Positions 40,997 to 53,357 of a stretch of 64,000 bases of DNA are shown in pieces. The DNA lies in contig LNDK02000077.1 in NCBI GenBank assembly GCA_001455915.2, positions 1,427,101-1,491,100 of the forward strand. Reading direction: 5' to 3'. Every line of letters starts with the position of its first letter. Within the stretch, counting starts at the first letter, position 1. Source of the DNA: Samsoniella hepiali (Eukaryota > Ascomycota > Sordariomycetes > Hypocreales > Cordycipitaceae). A program made the position numbers and the translations under genes. Under the pieces are notes generated by a model that did not search any database, was not told the origin of the DNA, and saw only the letters and a list, made by a program, of their open reading frames with translations.

Positions 40997-43900
40997 TCAA
41001 GAAGAGCTAGTGGAATGGTGAGGACTCGCATCGCCTCTCTCGCAAAACAGTCTCTGGAAGCCGAAGCAATCCTCATCGCGTGCCCCCCTCTCGCTGAGAA
41101 TGCTTTCCACATCGTCATGACCTCTCATAACTGCGACCTGCAGGGGTGTCCGACCGCATATATCCACAACTTTGAGTCTTGCACCGCGGTCCAGCAGCAG
41201 TTGTACAATCCCCGTCTCCCCCGACCACGCAGCAGCCCACAGGGGGGTCCTGCCGTTATCGTCCGCGGCCTCGATCGCAGCCTTGTAAGTGAGAAGCAGC
41301 TCGGCGACGTAAAAGTGCCCCTTGGAAGCCGACATGTGAAGAGCCGTCCTTCTGCAGGAATCGGTAGCTTCCGTATTGGCGCCATGATGCAGGAGCTGCC
41401 GGACAAACTTTGCATCCCCGGCCGAAGCAAGGCTCCAAAGCAGCGTCAGTCCATTGTTGTCGACTGTCTCGGTGCTTGCCCCCTTGGCCAACAGCTGGTA
41501 GAAAACTTCTGCATTTTGTCTCACTGGTGGAAACGGTGAAAATGTACCGGGCATTCCGTAGTTGGTTTCACTGCTCCTCCTCTGGCAGTAGAAGAAAAGT
41601 GAGCTATCGGGAAACGAATCAACACTGTCGCACGTAGAGGAGACGTTTGTTTGGGAATTCCAGCTCCATCTTCTACGCCTCATCTCGCTGTTGTCGTCGA
41701 ATGCTTCACCACTTTCATAAGCTATCCGGGGATTCGAACACAAAAGGGTGGCGCGACTTTCAAAGCTTAGTAGATGTGACGGAAGGCTCCCCCAGGCTCC
41801 CCTATTCCGCCTCCAGAGGACTGACAGTCGCTCAAGAACTTTTGGTCTCTTCACACCAACGGCGTACAATGCCGTCTCACCACGATTGTTACGAGCATTG
41901 ACATCTGCGCCAAGCTGAATAAGCGACAAGACGGCTCTTTCATAACCCGCATCAGCGGCGACGTGAAGGGCTGTGTTGCCCAGTAGGTTTTTAGCACTGA
42001 CATTTGCGCCTGAATCAATGAGGAGTTGAATGACCTTCATACTCCAATGGCAGCGATTGCGAATCGATTCACCGTCTGCATATAGCAAAGGCCCATTTTT
42101 CGTTGACAACCCAGAAACAGCACACAATAATGGTGTATTTCCCCAACCATCAGTGGCGTTCACATCGGCATCGCTCTTCAGGAGCCTTTTGACAAACCAC
42201 AGTCTGTTATGATGACATGCCCAGCAAAGCGGAGTCCTGTATGAACGATCGACAGCATTGGCGTTGGCGCCTTGGTTAAGAAGTAGCCTAACAGCTCTGC
42301 GCGATCCGAAAAATACAGCCGTGTGCAGAGTCGTGCTGTCCCAATTATTAGCTGCCTCGATTCTTGCACCGCACTCGATAAGTAGTTCCATGTGTGCTAC
42401 ATTGCCTTCTTGAGCAGCCTCGTGTAGGGGACTATCGCCGTAATTGTTAGTGGCCTGAACGTCCGCGCCCAAGTCAAGCAGTAGTTTGAGGTTCGCTTCG
42501 CTCATCGATCTGGCAGCCTGGTGTAGGGGACTATCACCATTATTATTAGTGGCTTGAATGTTCGCGCCACGTTCAAGAAGTAGCCGGACGTTCGCTTCTC
42601 TTGCATTTTCGGTAGCCTCGTGCAGGGCCGAGTTGCCCTTACAGTTGGTGGCGTCGATATCTGCGCCCCAGTCGAGAAGCAGCCGAAGAATATCGTTATG
42701 CTGCTCACGAGCGACCCAGCAAAGCGGCGTATACCCTTCCAAATTAGGGTGGTCAATTTTGGCACCGCGATCCAGGAGAAGCTGGCAGATCTTTGCATGT
42801 CCTCTTGAGGTAGCCCAAAATAACGGCGTCCCTCTTTCACGACCTTCAGAAACAGCATTAATATCGGCCCCTCGATCAATCAGAAGCCGAACAGTTTCCA
42901 GGTGGCCTTTCGCGGCGGCTGATACTAATGGTGTTCCGCCGCAGCTGTAACCGATCTCGTAATTAGCGCCGTAGTTAAGTAGCATAGCAACGACCTTTGT
43001 TTGTCCGGCCTCCGCTGCTTGATTAAGCGCGGTTCCAAGCCAATCGTGAGAAGTATTGATTTGAAGCCCCCTTTTGAGAAGCATCTTGACGGTCGTTTCC
43101 TGTCCGTGCGCGGCAGCCACCTGTAAAGCGGTATATCCATGCCTCGCATCCACATGGAGATCTGCTGACCCGTCCATCTGCGCACTGTTAAGGTCTGCGC
43201 CGAGACTAGAAAGGCGCTCGAGAGCCTCATCTAGCCCATTTGCAGCAGCCTCGTAAACGAACCTTGGTTGCCTCTCGTCGCCATCTATGTCTGCGCCTTT
43301 CCTGAGGAGCCTCAGAGCAACTTCTTCATGCCCGTACTTTAGTGCGAGGTACAGTGCTCTTGACTTGCTTTCTCTAGAGCAGAAAGTCTGGCTATTGTGT
43401 TCTAAAAGCAGCCGAATCACTGGCTCGTGGCCGCTATATGCAGCATAACAAAGAGGTGTCCAACCCTTTCCATCACCTTGGTTGATATTTGTGCCTTTGA
43501 CCAAGAGCTGTCGCACAGCTTCTTCAATTCCGAAGTAAGACGCCATATGTATTCCTGTGACTGCTCTTGTCCTGAAAGACAACCAGGGATCATCATTTGC
43601 TGGCATTGCTCCCCAGGATGACTTCGTCAGAGGCGTGCTATCCAGAAATTTGATCATCCTCGCGTCAACAGCCGCTGCTCCGACTCGGCGAGCATGATGA
43701 CCCCAGTAAGTAGCAGCATATCGATAGAGACAATGTGAGTCTATGTGAGAGTCTTTGGGGTCCGCAGGTTCGGTGAACTTGAGGATTGTAGGCCATTCAG
43801 ACCCCGGTACGTATTCTGGTTCGTGTTTTTCAGACGCGAATATCTTGTAGGACAAATAGGTAACACAGGAGGATGAGATTGCAGACTCCGTCTCCGGGAA

Positions 43901-46236
43901 CCAGTCTGAACGTGTATCTCGGAAATACTCGTACGCGGTATGATGCACAAGGCGGACAATACCAGATGCGTCATCTAGGGCGACCAAGCCGGCACAGACG
44001 GAGACTACATCTTCAATGGATGGCATATTATCTTCGTCAAATGTTGGTTTCCCTTGCTCTACTGCCAGAGCATGCGTGAGTTCATCTGCAGTAAGAGGCC
44101 GTTCCGTGTAAGTAATCCAGAGTAATGCGTGTCGCGCGATCATCTGATATTCCTTGTTTTGGCTGTCGATTCTAATTACAGCCTCGTCGTACGCACGGTG
44201 AGTCCGATTTGTATCCGATGCGTACTCCTGTCTTGAAAAACGCTCCAATGCTTCTTTCACCTTCCGTTTCGTCATCATGCAAGCCCGGAGTGACTGAATA
44301 TAGAGACGCGCCATGAGAAACCTGTCATGTTAGCTCTTCGCAATTTTGTTAAACTCAACTTTTCCAGAACTTACATGCCGTCGACAGCATCAAGAATTGT
44401 TTCCTTAATCGTCTCTTGGAGCTCGTCATCTCCCTGAATTTTCCCTCCCATCTGTTGCACTTGGGTGGACACATAAGCTCTGATGTCATCTGGAGATGCC
44501 CGGATTTCTTGAAGCAGCGCCCCTTCAAATCTTTGACTGATGTCTGGTATATACCTCGAAGTAGCAAGTATATTCACGACATGGGTGGTTTGGAGCTGGA
44601 AGATGATATTCAAAAATTCATGGAGTGGTCTACTTTGACAGTCGTCAGAGCCATCAGTGCATTCGTCCAAGGCATCAACCACAATATATACTTTGGAGCG
44701 GGCTTCAACCACAGCCTGGAGGCACCGAGTCATTTCGTCTAGGGACGGTCGCGTTCGTTGCTGGCGGTGGGTGTCGTATAGCTTGCGCACTGTATCGGGT
44801 ACGACGGAACGGGAGGCGGCGAGCTGTTTTAAAAGGCTGGCTATTAAAGCATTGGTGCCATGTTGCTCTTTCTGCTTGTGATCAAAGTAGATGTATCCCA
44901 GGCTTGCGTCAGAGCTGTTGTGGAGGTGTGACCCGATATGGTCAATTACGATTGACGCCAAGATTGTTTTCCCTGCCCCCGGAATGCCTGGGCAGAACAA
45001 GGTCTCGTTGTCGTCCTTTATCCATGCTTTGAATTCTTTCGAGTCAAGGAACCACTGCCCGGTTCCCTTTTCACGCTGTTCCAAGCGATCGCTGTGCTCT
45101 GGCCCATAGTCTTTTGAAGTAATCCAGTCAAGAATGTTTACTCGGTCACGCTCGTAAGTTCCATCGAGAATCTCATTCATATCCTTTCCGAGCGCTACAT
45201 GAAAATAGATTAGAGCGTTGCAAAAAACCGGACTTGCTAGCCACTAACCGTCAAGCGCATCGGCGATCGGCGTCTCAAGGTGAACCTGCCTGGCAGGGAT
45301 GCAATTCAATATATCTTTTGCATACGCAGCCGCCGTCATTGCTGCATAGCCTTGCCAGCTCTTTTTCTTGTGTGAGTCTGCATAATCACAAATTCCACGA
45401 ATGACAAGGCATGGGAAATGGTTCATGAGGCCCGCCGCCTCCATCTCAAAGCATAGCACATCCTTGCTTAGAGCAAGCCGATCCCGGACTTGAGCATCCT
45501 TTATTAGCGTGTTTCCACTCGCGATCAAACCGTAATGAACAGTTGGATCATCTTCGTCTTCCTCTCGCGGCGGTCGCGGTATACATATGGACTCGTCATT
45601 ACCGCAGCTTTCTTCACAAGCTGCGTCAGTGTCTGGTTGGTGGACAAAGTCGCTGACATAAAGTCGATCTGTAACTTTTGGTGGTCTCTGATGCGTCTTT
45701 CGAACCTTTCGATTTTTCTCGAGAATGGCATCGATATTGCTTTGAAGTTGGTGGCCAACAATGTCATATTCACTCCGCACATCCGCTACAGCACTTCGTA
45801 AGAGCCGTGGCGTCTGGTCCAAGAATCTCGTGTGTTGGAACTCGCCATTCTGGATTGTCTTGCCGAAATCGTACTGAAAGACCCCCGGCTCTCCGTTGCT
45901 TGTGGTACTAACAACAACGTCTCCTAAGCGGATGTCATGTTTTGCGCTGGGTACACCTCCGCCAATGCCAACCATCAAGCCAATCTTGATGTTGGGAAAA
46001 CTGCGAAGTAGGTCTCGAGCAACCGTTCCGGCTACCTGCGAGCCATACTCCCCGTCCGGTAACGAGGCCACTACAACATTGTGAGAACCGATTTTCCCCA
46101 ATGCGTATACGTTGCTATCCTCGAGCGGTATCTCTTCGATTTTGTCGTGTCTTTCATCGAGGAAAAGCTTGGCGGCCACAAGCTCAACGCGTATGGCACA
46201 TATCCAACCGACGGTGTATTGATGGCGATCTGGCAT
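40997..46236 (-). CDS. Fungal NLR-type protein: PNP_UDP + NACHT + ankyrin repeats
   Basis: STAND/NLR-like signal-transduction NTPase of 1710 residues; in fungi such proteins act in non-self recognition and programmed cell death (family knowledge). Exons are 46236-45249, 45194-44375 and 44321-40997, in phase. Residues about 8-315 form a purine-nucleoside-phosphorylase domain: YTVGWICAIRVELVAAK, GLMVGIGGGVPS, VLCFEMEAAGLMNHFPCLV and RGICDYADSHK. A NACHT domain follows: Walker A GIPGAGKT at about 399-406, Walker B VYIVVDALDEC at about 498-508 and LATSRYIPDISQRF. After a winged-helix-like linker come about 20 ankyrin repeats from about residue 860 to the end, with a 120-residue insert around 1430-1550. 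Three repeats near 42.4-42.7 kb are almost identical in DNA. Confidence 0.9.
42370..42670 (-). repeat. Near-identical 99-bp ankyrin units inside the NLR gene
   Basis: Units about 33 codons long with the core GANIQATNNNGDSPLHQAA or GADVQATNNYGDSPLHEAA repeat with a 99-bp period. The stretch GTGTAGGGGACTATC occurs in two consecutive units (about 42424 and 42523), and nearby bases agree closely as well. The other ankyrin repeats of this gene are far more diverged. Confidence 0.75.
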
Positions 46237-46667
46237 TGTAGTCGTGTAGAGTTCTCGACAGAAGAGAGGTCTTGCAATCGTCTGTATACACAATAAGACA
46301 TGCCCACCCGTTCGACGATGCAAGACTGAGGTTTTCATGCACCATGTGCGAATGAAGGGAGAGGACGAATGGCACAACCCCCACTCGATAGCCTGACTGC
46401 AGCCACAGACTCAGCCCGGAGCAGGTGTGTCCGCCACCAACGCAGCTGCGCCTGTCTGCAAAGTAGACCCTTGCTTGTCGCGGCTGAATCTCCACTATGC
46501 TTTCCGAGGCTTGTCTCTTCTCAATAGGCATTGTTTGTCATCAAAGCGCCTCGCCACGAAGATTACTGTAGTAGCAAGTTCTCACAGTGCACTTAATCAG
46601 CTTTTTTATGAGCAGTAGTCCGTTAGTCGGAGGCACTATGTATAAAACGCGCTGTTAATTCACCTTC
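46237..46667. other. NLR promoter region
   Basis: 431 bp between the NLR start and the stop of the upstream Zn2Cys6 gene, both leftward. An in-frame extension of the NLR N-terminus is open for some distance but does not resemble the family. No other feature seen. Confidence 0.5.
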
Positions 46668-48676
46668 TCAGCAAGGAACAGGCTCTACGAAGCACTCCTC
46701 CCACTCCGTCTTGCCCGACTTCCAAAACCTATGCAGCATCTCGCGGCACCGCATCGGACCACAGGCCACGACCGGCTGCTCCCATATGGCAAGCAAGCTC
46801 CTCGACACAAACTCCCTGTCCTCGCCGTCGCCGTCGCCCGCCAGCGCGACGCCGGCGACAACCATGGGCCACCGCAGGTTCGGCGGGTAGTGCAGCTGCG
46901 GAAACAGCTCTCTCATGCATGTCAGCAGCATCGCGCGCTGCGCCACGCGCAGGCCGTTCCAAGAATCGAGGCCCGACGCATGCGCGTGCTGCAGGGCGGT
47001 GGCGGCCCAAGATGCGGTAGCGGGCCGGGGGAGCGTGAGCAGCGCAAAGAGGCGGACGGCAGTGTGGAAAATGCGCGACAGGGCGAGGCTGTGCTCAAGG
47101 CCGTAGACGGGGTTCTGGGCGGACCAGTCGTCGACGTCGGCATTTTCAATCGCGTCTAGCTGGCGGTGGACAAGAGACGTCAGGACGGCCCTGGGCGGCT
47201 TGGTGGTGGCTTTGTGGCGTAGTCGGTTAATATGAAAGATGGCCATCCGTAGGTCCAGCGGGGCGGGTAAGTCACAATCATACTCGCCGAGCAGGATGAA
47301 ACGCATTTCCTGGTCGGTAAAGTGGTTGTAGTCTGTGATTTGCATACGTGCCGGCGTCGTCGTGCTAAACATGATGGCCTCTCTACGTCCGGGTTAGCAT
47401 TTTTTTCCATCTCGTTTTTTTTCGCGCACCAGCGACCAAAAAGACAGTCGAAAATACTCACGAGAGCAGACGGGTGAAGCCGAGGGGCGGGCCACGCCAC
47501 CGCCCCGACTCGAGCATGGCCGTGGCGCCGCCGTGGGCGCAGACGTAGGCGATGCTGCCGCGGATGTGGGCGTGCCAGAGCGACCAGTGCGCGGGCAGGT
47601 CGAGCCGCAGGAGCGTAAACAGGCACGAGTAAATGTAGTTGCGGCCGCGGACGGTGCCGCCGCCGATGAAGAAGTTGATGAGGGCAATCAGCTCCAGCAT
47701 GCTGGCGGCGTAGCTCGACCACAGCGCGGCCAGGCCCGGCTCGTCCCGGTCGGGCCGCAGGAGCGTGCCGCGGTGCAGCGACCGCAGCTTGATGTAGTGC
47801 GCGAGCTGGCGGCCGACAAAGTTGGCCGGGTGCGTGTCGTCGTTGAAGGCGGGCGCGTGGACGACGCCGAACCGCTGGGGGCGGAACTCGCGCACGCAGG
47901 TGTAGTCTGCCGGGCGCAAAGGGGTGGTCTTGTTAGAGAGAGAGAGGCGAGAGTCGAGGAGGTAAATGGAGCGACAAAGAGGGAGCGTACAGAATCGGAT
48001 GGCTTGCATGTAGTCCCAGCACGGAGGGTCAAGGTCGACAAGGACGACGGCGACGGGCTTGTCTCGACAACGCGCCAGTGCGCGCCACAGTTCTTGCCCG
48101 GCGGCATGTTGCGCCGGCACGCCCTCGGGCTCTCGACGGCCGGCAATGGTGGCGGCGGCCTCTTTGACCGGCGGGGGAAGCCCGTACTGGCATTCCCGGC
48201 GGGCTTGGGTGCAGCGGCGGCAGGCGGGCCGTTGCTCGTCGCATCGGACCCGACGAACGCTGGTAGATTGCGCGAGTTAGCGTTCAATTTCGTCGCTACT
48301 GGGGATTAACTCGAATGAGAACGCCTTGAAAAATCGTTTACCGACACGTCTTGCAGCCGGTCCGGGATCGGCTGGCCCACGCCTTCTTGCGCGGAGCGCC
48401 AAGTGTCTGTGCAACCTCCGGCCGGGCGGCGGCCGTCGGGCCCTCGCTGCCCGGGTCCCCGCTCTGTGAACCTGATCCGGGCCGGGACGGCATGTGTGAT
48501 GTGGGGGAGGGAATTGACCGGCTGAGCCGTTGGGGTTGAGCGAGATGAAGGCTGATGTGTTCCTGTGAGGGGAAAGTCGGCGGCGGAGCAATGTCGGCTG
48601 AATCGATATGGATTGGGCCCTGCGTATGCGTACGATGGGCCGGATGGGTTCGCGATGCGTTGATGCCGGCCGTCAT
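46668..48676 (-). CDS. Zn2Cys6 transcription factor
   Basis: Nuclear regulator, targets unknown. Exons are 48676-48342, 48259-47991, 47906-47462 and 47382-46668, in phase, giving 587 residues. The zinc cluster is C108-x2-C111-x6-C118-x6-C125-x2-C128-x6-C135, preceded by KAWASRSRTGCKTCR. An intron cuts it after the second cysteine (TGT CG|C), the same place and phase as in the gene at 1-1868. The first 95 residues are P/S/H-rich. The rest is mostly helical, with AHYIKLRSLHRGTLL, SYAASMLELIALINFFIGG and a C-terminus ending CFVEPVPC, consistent with a fungal trans-domain regulator. A start further inside (near 48490) is possible. It is placed between the NLR gene and the oxygenase gene. Confidence 0.85.
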
Positions 48677-49482
48677 AGAAAAGTATATTTAAGTTCTGCG
48701 AATTGCCCCCTTTGTCCCACGTTTTTGTCTTACCTGGAGAGACACGGGATTGGGAAATCTAAATAGCGTTGGCTGGCTGCTAGTCCCAAAAATCACCATC
48801 ATGTATGCTGCAGTTCCTACTCTACTGTTGGCCAGTTTTTTTTTTACCATAATGCTATTATAGCTATTATGCCATTTTTCTAGTATTTCCAACTTTCTTA
48901 TAGAGCCTCGCTAGTCACCTCACCATGACATTCGTGCTCGTGCAACGTTCACAAGCCACAGCCAAGCAAAACGGCACAGCGAGGAAGGTGTGACCGGCAA
49001 CCAGCCACCAGTGGCTCAACAACACGTTACGCCCCCTCTTGTGCGTCTTTCAAGAACCACCAAGATTTGCCTGCCTTCACAACTTCATCACAATCAATCC
49101 CTTTTCTTCATCCCTGCAATCGAGGCGTTCGGCGGGCTCCGACGCCAGCAACACCCGCTGGGCGAATCACAGCGCTTCGAATGCGCCATTCTTCAGCGCT
49201 GCCCCTCCCCCGCAGGCACATGCCACGGCTATCAACGGCGGTGCCATCGACTAGTTCAAATTTCTCCTCCCGCATCTCGTGATTTCTTTCCGTTATAAGC
49301 TCTGTTTCAAATCCTTCGTTTTTGCTTCGTTTTTTCTCTTTGTTACGAGGCTCGAACCTATTTCTTTCGTCTCTTACACTAGCATCTCGGAACGATTAGT
49401 TACCCCGCGATTGACCTAAACCCTCCCACTACCAAGACAACATATTCGCACAGACACGACCTCACACAACCACCGAGACACC
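48677..49482. other. Divergent promoter of the regulator and oxygenase genes
   Basis: About 800 bp between divergent starts. The right half is C/T-rich and typical of a fungal 5' leader. No gene found. Confidence 0.5.
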
Positions 49483-50811
49483 ATGACTTCCGCTGCCCCC
49501 GTCGACCTCTCCGCGCCCATCTCTATGGACCTCCCCATCATAGACATGGACGTCTACCTCGCGCACGCCGCCGACTCCCCCGAATCCCAAGCCGAGTGTC
49601 ACAAGGCCGCCGCCGCGCTCATCAAGTACGGCGCGCTCGTGCTCCGTGACTCGCGCGTCGCCGCCGCCGACAACGAGTCCTTTCTCGACCTCCTCGAGGA
49701 CTACTTTGCGCAGCCCGAGGCCGCGCTCCGGCGGGACGAGCGCCCCGCACTCGGCTACCAGGTCGGCGCGACGCTGGAGAATACGGAGACGCCAAAGTGC
49801 GCCGTCGACGAGCCGTGCCTCGACATCATTGCGAGGCTAGCCCCGGACCAGCGCCCGCTGGATATTACCGCGCACAGCCCGGACCCGAAATGCCGCTTCT
49901 TTTGGCGCATGGTCGAGCAGCCCCCGTACGAGACGCAGTTTCCGGGGCTGAATGCGCCGAATGTCGTGCCAGAGGCCGAGGAGCTGCGGGAGAGGTGGAC
50001 GCCGGTCATGGACCGCTGGGGCAACTGCATGAAGAGCGCGTACGTACAAAACTCCCTCTGATGGACCGTCCATATCAGCTAACAATGGGCAAGTGTCTCG
50101 ACGCTGTCTGAAATGACTGCCGTCGGCCTCGGCCTCCCCGCGACGTACTTTAGCGACGCCGGCCGCTACGGGTAAGACACCCTCCATGTCTGTCCTTTGA
50201 AAACAAACTCACAAACACCAAACAGCCCCCATCTCCTCGCCCCGACTGCCTCCGACCTCACCAAGTACGGCGCGCTCGACACCATCCTCGCCGGCTTCCA
50301 CACGGACCTCAACTTCCTCACCATCCACGGCCGCAGCCGCTACCCGGGTCTCAACATCTGGGCGCGCAACACAGGCCGCCGCATCCCTGTCCGCATGCCC
50401 CCCGGAAACTACCTCCTCGTGCAGGCCGGCAAGCAGCTCGAGCACATTACCGGCGGCCTCGTCAAGGCTGGGTTCCACGAGGTGACTGTCAATGAGGCCA
50501 CGATTGCCAAGATGGAGCAGCGCGCCAAGGAGCAGCCCGACCGCCCGCAGATTCGCATTTCGAGTACCCTCTTCTGGCATCTCAACTCGGACTTTGACCT
50601 CGCCCCCGTGCCCGCCCTCGCAGAGCGCGCCAAGAAGGTGCGTGAGGCTCAGGAGAACCTCGGGAGGGATGAGGGGCGCGAGGCCGAATATCCCCCGACC
50701 AAGGTCGGCCACCAAGTAGAAAGGTACGAACACACTGTGGGTAAACAAGTCTAAATTGGACATGCTAACTTTGTTTCTAGCGAGTTGAAGCATATTGCAC
50801 TAATGACTTAG
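49483..50811 (+). CDS. Isopenicillin-N-synthase-like 2OG-Fe(II) oxygenase
   Basis: Non-haem iron oxygenase of the IPNS/2OG superfamily; substrate unknown. Exons are 49483-50039, 50094-50171, 50226-50723 and 50781-50811, in phase, giving 387 residues. The N-terminal part has the DIOX_N-like opening LPIIDMDVYLAHAA, in which a cofactor-free domain starts with an I-D-M strand. The iron ligands are H237 and D239 (GFHTDLNFLTIHG) and H285 (KQLEHITGG). RIS at R322-S324 is the 2-oxoglutarate-binding RxS. The last exon codes only SELKHIALMT. The gene is divergent from a Zn2Cys6 regulator, which could be its local controller (inference). Confidence 0.85.
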
Positions 50812-51435
50812 TGCGGGGGTTATGTGGTAAGATGTATATAGTGGCATAGAGAGTACAGATAGACGATAGACGAATGATGTGAACGCTTTTCATGACGGAA
50901 TCCAGGCGAGCCGCATGTATAAGCCATGGTGAAGAAGTAGTCAATCATCAATCGCAAGGTCTTGGTGTGGATATCAGCATGGATCATGCTCATCATCGGC
51001 CCAAGTGTAGTGTGTAGCGCAAATCAGCAATCAATTCTAGCATCATCATCGTTTGAAGCTATATGCAACATGTTTTCGTATACAAAATCGGCATGCAACC
51101 CGCCAGGAAAAAGAAATGCCAAGATCCAAAATGCCCCCAAGCGTTATATCAGCACAACACCATCACCAATTAAAAAAAAAAGCTCGCATTTGTATATATC
51201 CAAAGAGGTAGATGCAAGAAAGAGGAAAAAGAAGAGGAAAAAGAAACAACATAATAAAAAAAAAGCCAGATTTCGAAAACTACTTGCGTGTTGAGCAACA
51301 TCACTGGCGACAAAGACACCAGGCTCGTAGGTGGGTGGGTATCAAGCGCGCAAGAGTATCCAGAAATAACATCACTGGCGAGGGGTGGGATGGAGAAGAA
51401 AAAGGAGCCGGCAGCCCTCGATGAGAGGGCTTGGA
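50812..51435. other. 3' region between oxygenase and azgA
   Basis: Convergent 3' flanks with A-rich stretches near 51171-51265. No coding feature supported. Confidence 0.5.
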
Positions 51436-53357
51436 CTACTGCTGCTTTTGATGGCCTTCGGATATGGTCCTGACCGGGGCCTCGGTGGACTGCTCCTGGT
51501 CGGAGCCGTGAACGGACGCGAGATCGGCTTCCTTGTGCGTCACGGGCGTGGGTTCCGGGCGCGGCTCGTCTTTCCAAAACGTCTTGTTGCCCTTGGAGAG
51601 ACGCACCATCCACGGTGGCAGGACGCCGCCGGGGATCTTGTAGGTCCAGCCGGAGCGCTCGTCGTAGTTGGGGGGGAGGATGCGGCCGCCCGACACCTTC
51701 TTGATGACCCAGACGGAGCCATTGATGATGATGAAGGACATGACGCCGGCGATGAGGCCGTCGGCGATGGAGTAGCTAAAGGGCATGATGGCGATGGTGA
51801 GGAAAGCGGGAATGGCGTCGCCGAGATATTTCCAGTTGATCTCGACGACGGCACTGGCCATCATGGAGCCGACAATGACGAGAACGCAGCCGGTGGCCCA
51901 GGGCGGGATGGAAGCAAAGATGGGGGCGAAGAAGATGGTGATGAAGAAGCAAAAGGAGGTGACGACGGCGGTGAGGCCCGTCTTGCCGCCTTCGGTGATG
52001 CCGGCGCCGGACTCGACAAAGGCCGTGACGGGAGGCAGGCCAAAGATGGCGCCGATGGAGATGCAGATGGCGTCGGTCATGTAGGCGAGCGTGGAGCCCT
52101 CGAAATCCTGGGTGACGGGGTCGATGAGGCCGGCAAAGTGGGCCATGGAGTAGAGGGTGCCGGTGCAGTCGAGAATGTCGACGTAGAGAAAGGTGATGAG
52201 GGCGAGGCCAAACTGGCCGCCGTACTCGCTGACGTTCCACTCCTGGACGTTGAGGATGTTGGTGATGGGGTGGAAGGTGACGACCTTTTTGAAAAAGTCA
52301 AAGGCGTCGTCGCCGACGGGGGTGTAGGGGAAGTAGGTGACGGGGGTGGGACGGGGCCAGGAGATGATGCTGACGAGCAGGATGCCGGCAATGACGGCGC
52401 CCTTGACGCGGTACATCATGAGCATGACGGTGAGGATGCCGCCGCAAAAGATGCCGATCCACATGGTGGGGTTGCGCATCTTGTCGGAGCCGGGGCAGGC
52501 GCCGGTCTTGGGGTCGCGGTTGGCGGGGTGGCAGCCGGCGAGCTCGGTCGGGGTGGCCTGGGAGCCGACAATGAGGCCGATGCCGTTGCTGTAGGTGAGG
52601 CCGATGAGGGTGAGGTAGAGGCCGATGCCGGCGCCGGTGGCGAGCTTGATGGAGGCGGGGGTGGCGCGGGCGAGCCACTGTCGCATGCCGCAGAGGGCGA
52701 GGCCGAAGAAGATGAAGCCCTCGACAAAGATGGCGGTCAGGGCGACGCGGTAGGGGACGGGGCCGGAGCCATGGAAGCCGACGACGGTGTAGGCAAAGTA
52801 GGCGTTGAGGCCCATGCCGGGGGCGATGCCGACGGGCATGTTGGCGAGTAGGCCCATGAAGAAGGTGGCGAGGGCGGAGATGGCGGCGGTGCCGGTGACG
52901 ACGTCGCGCTTGATGCCCTGGATGCAGAGGGCGTACTCTTGGTTGGTGTTGCAGAGGGGATCGTCGGGGCCGCCGTTGCAGACGCAGGTGCCGCCGGATT
53001 CGGAGACGATGGAGGAGTTGACGGCGAGGATGTAGGCCATGGCGAAGAAGGTGGTGAGGCCGGCGCGCATTTCGGTGAGGAAGTAGGAGCCTTTACGCTC
53101 GCGGGGCTAGGATGATGTAAGTATGATCCATAGCAATATGGACGAGGTGCAGCGTGTAAGTGATTTTGGTGTTGGGTGGTAGAGCAGGAGAATGGGACAG
53201 GTTGCGGTTGCGGTTGTAGAATTGTATCCGTTCATGTGTTTCTTTGTGTGGTGTTTGGCGGCGAGGTGAGACTTACATGACCGGAGCCATCTAGGCGAAA
53301 CCAACGGCCAACGAAGCTCTTGGCAACGCGGGAGTCGAGATTCTCAGCCCAGCCCAT
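51436..53357 (-). CDS. azgA: AzgA-type adenine/guanine/hypoxanthine permease
   Basis: Plasma-membrane proton symporter for purine bases. Exons are 53357-53277 and 53106-51436 (170-bp intron, phase 0), giving 583 residues. The N-terminus reads GWAENLDSRVAKSFVGRWFRL, then ERKGSYFLTEMRAGLTTFFAMAYIL, the AzgA opening. NMPVGIAPGMGLNAYFAY, YVDILDCTGTLYSMA and FGLPPVTAFVESGAGITEGGKTGL are the conserved substrate-site blocks. About 12-14 membrane helices can be placed, with a hydrophilic C-terminus ending HQKQQ. The cysteine/asparagine-rich loop after helix 1 (CVCNGGPDDPLCNTN) is also found in fungal members. Fungal members are often under purine and nitrogen control; no such site was looked for exhaustively here. 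Confidence 0.93.

Noticed and set aside
41701..41740. GGATTCGAAC-like string resembling a tRNA B box
   Set aside because: It lies inside the NLR coding exon and there is no acceptor stem or A box at the right distance.
48338..48591. Alternative frames over the first exon of the second Zn2Cys6 gene
   Set aside because: Only the frame ending RTGCKTCR joins to the rest of the zinc cluster.
51385..52851. 488-codon plus-strand open frame opposite azgA
   Set aside because: The translation is almost only D, G, E, A and V, an artefact of antisense codon bias against a membrane protein.
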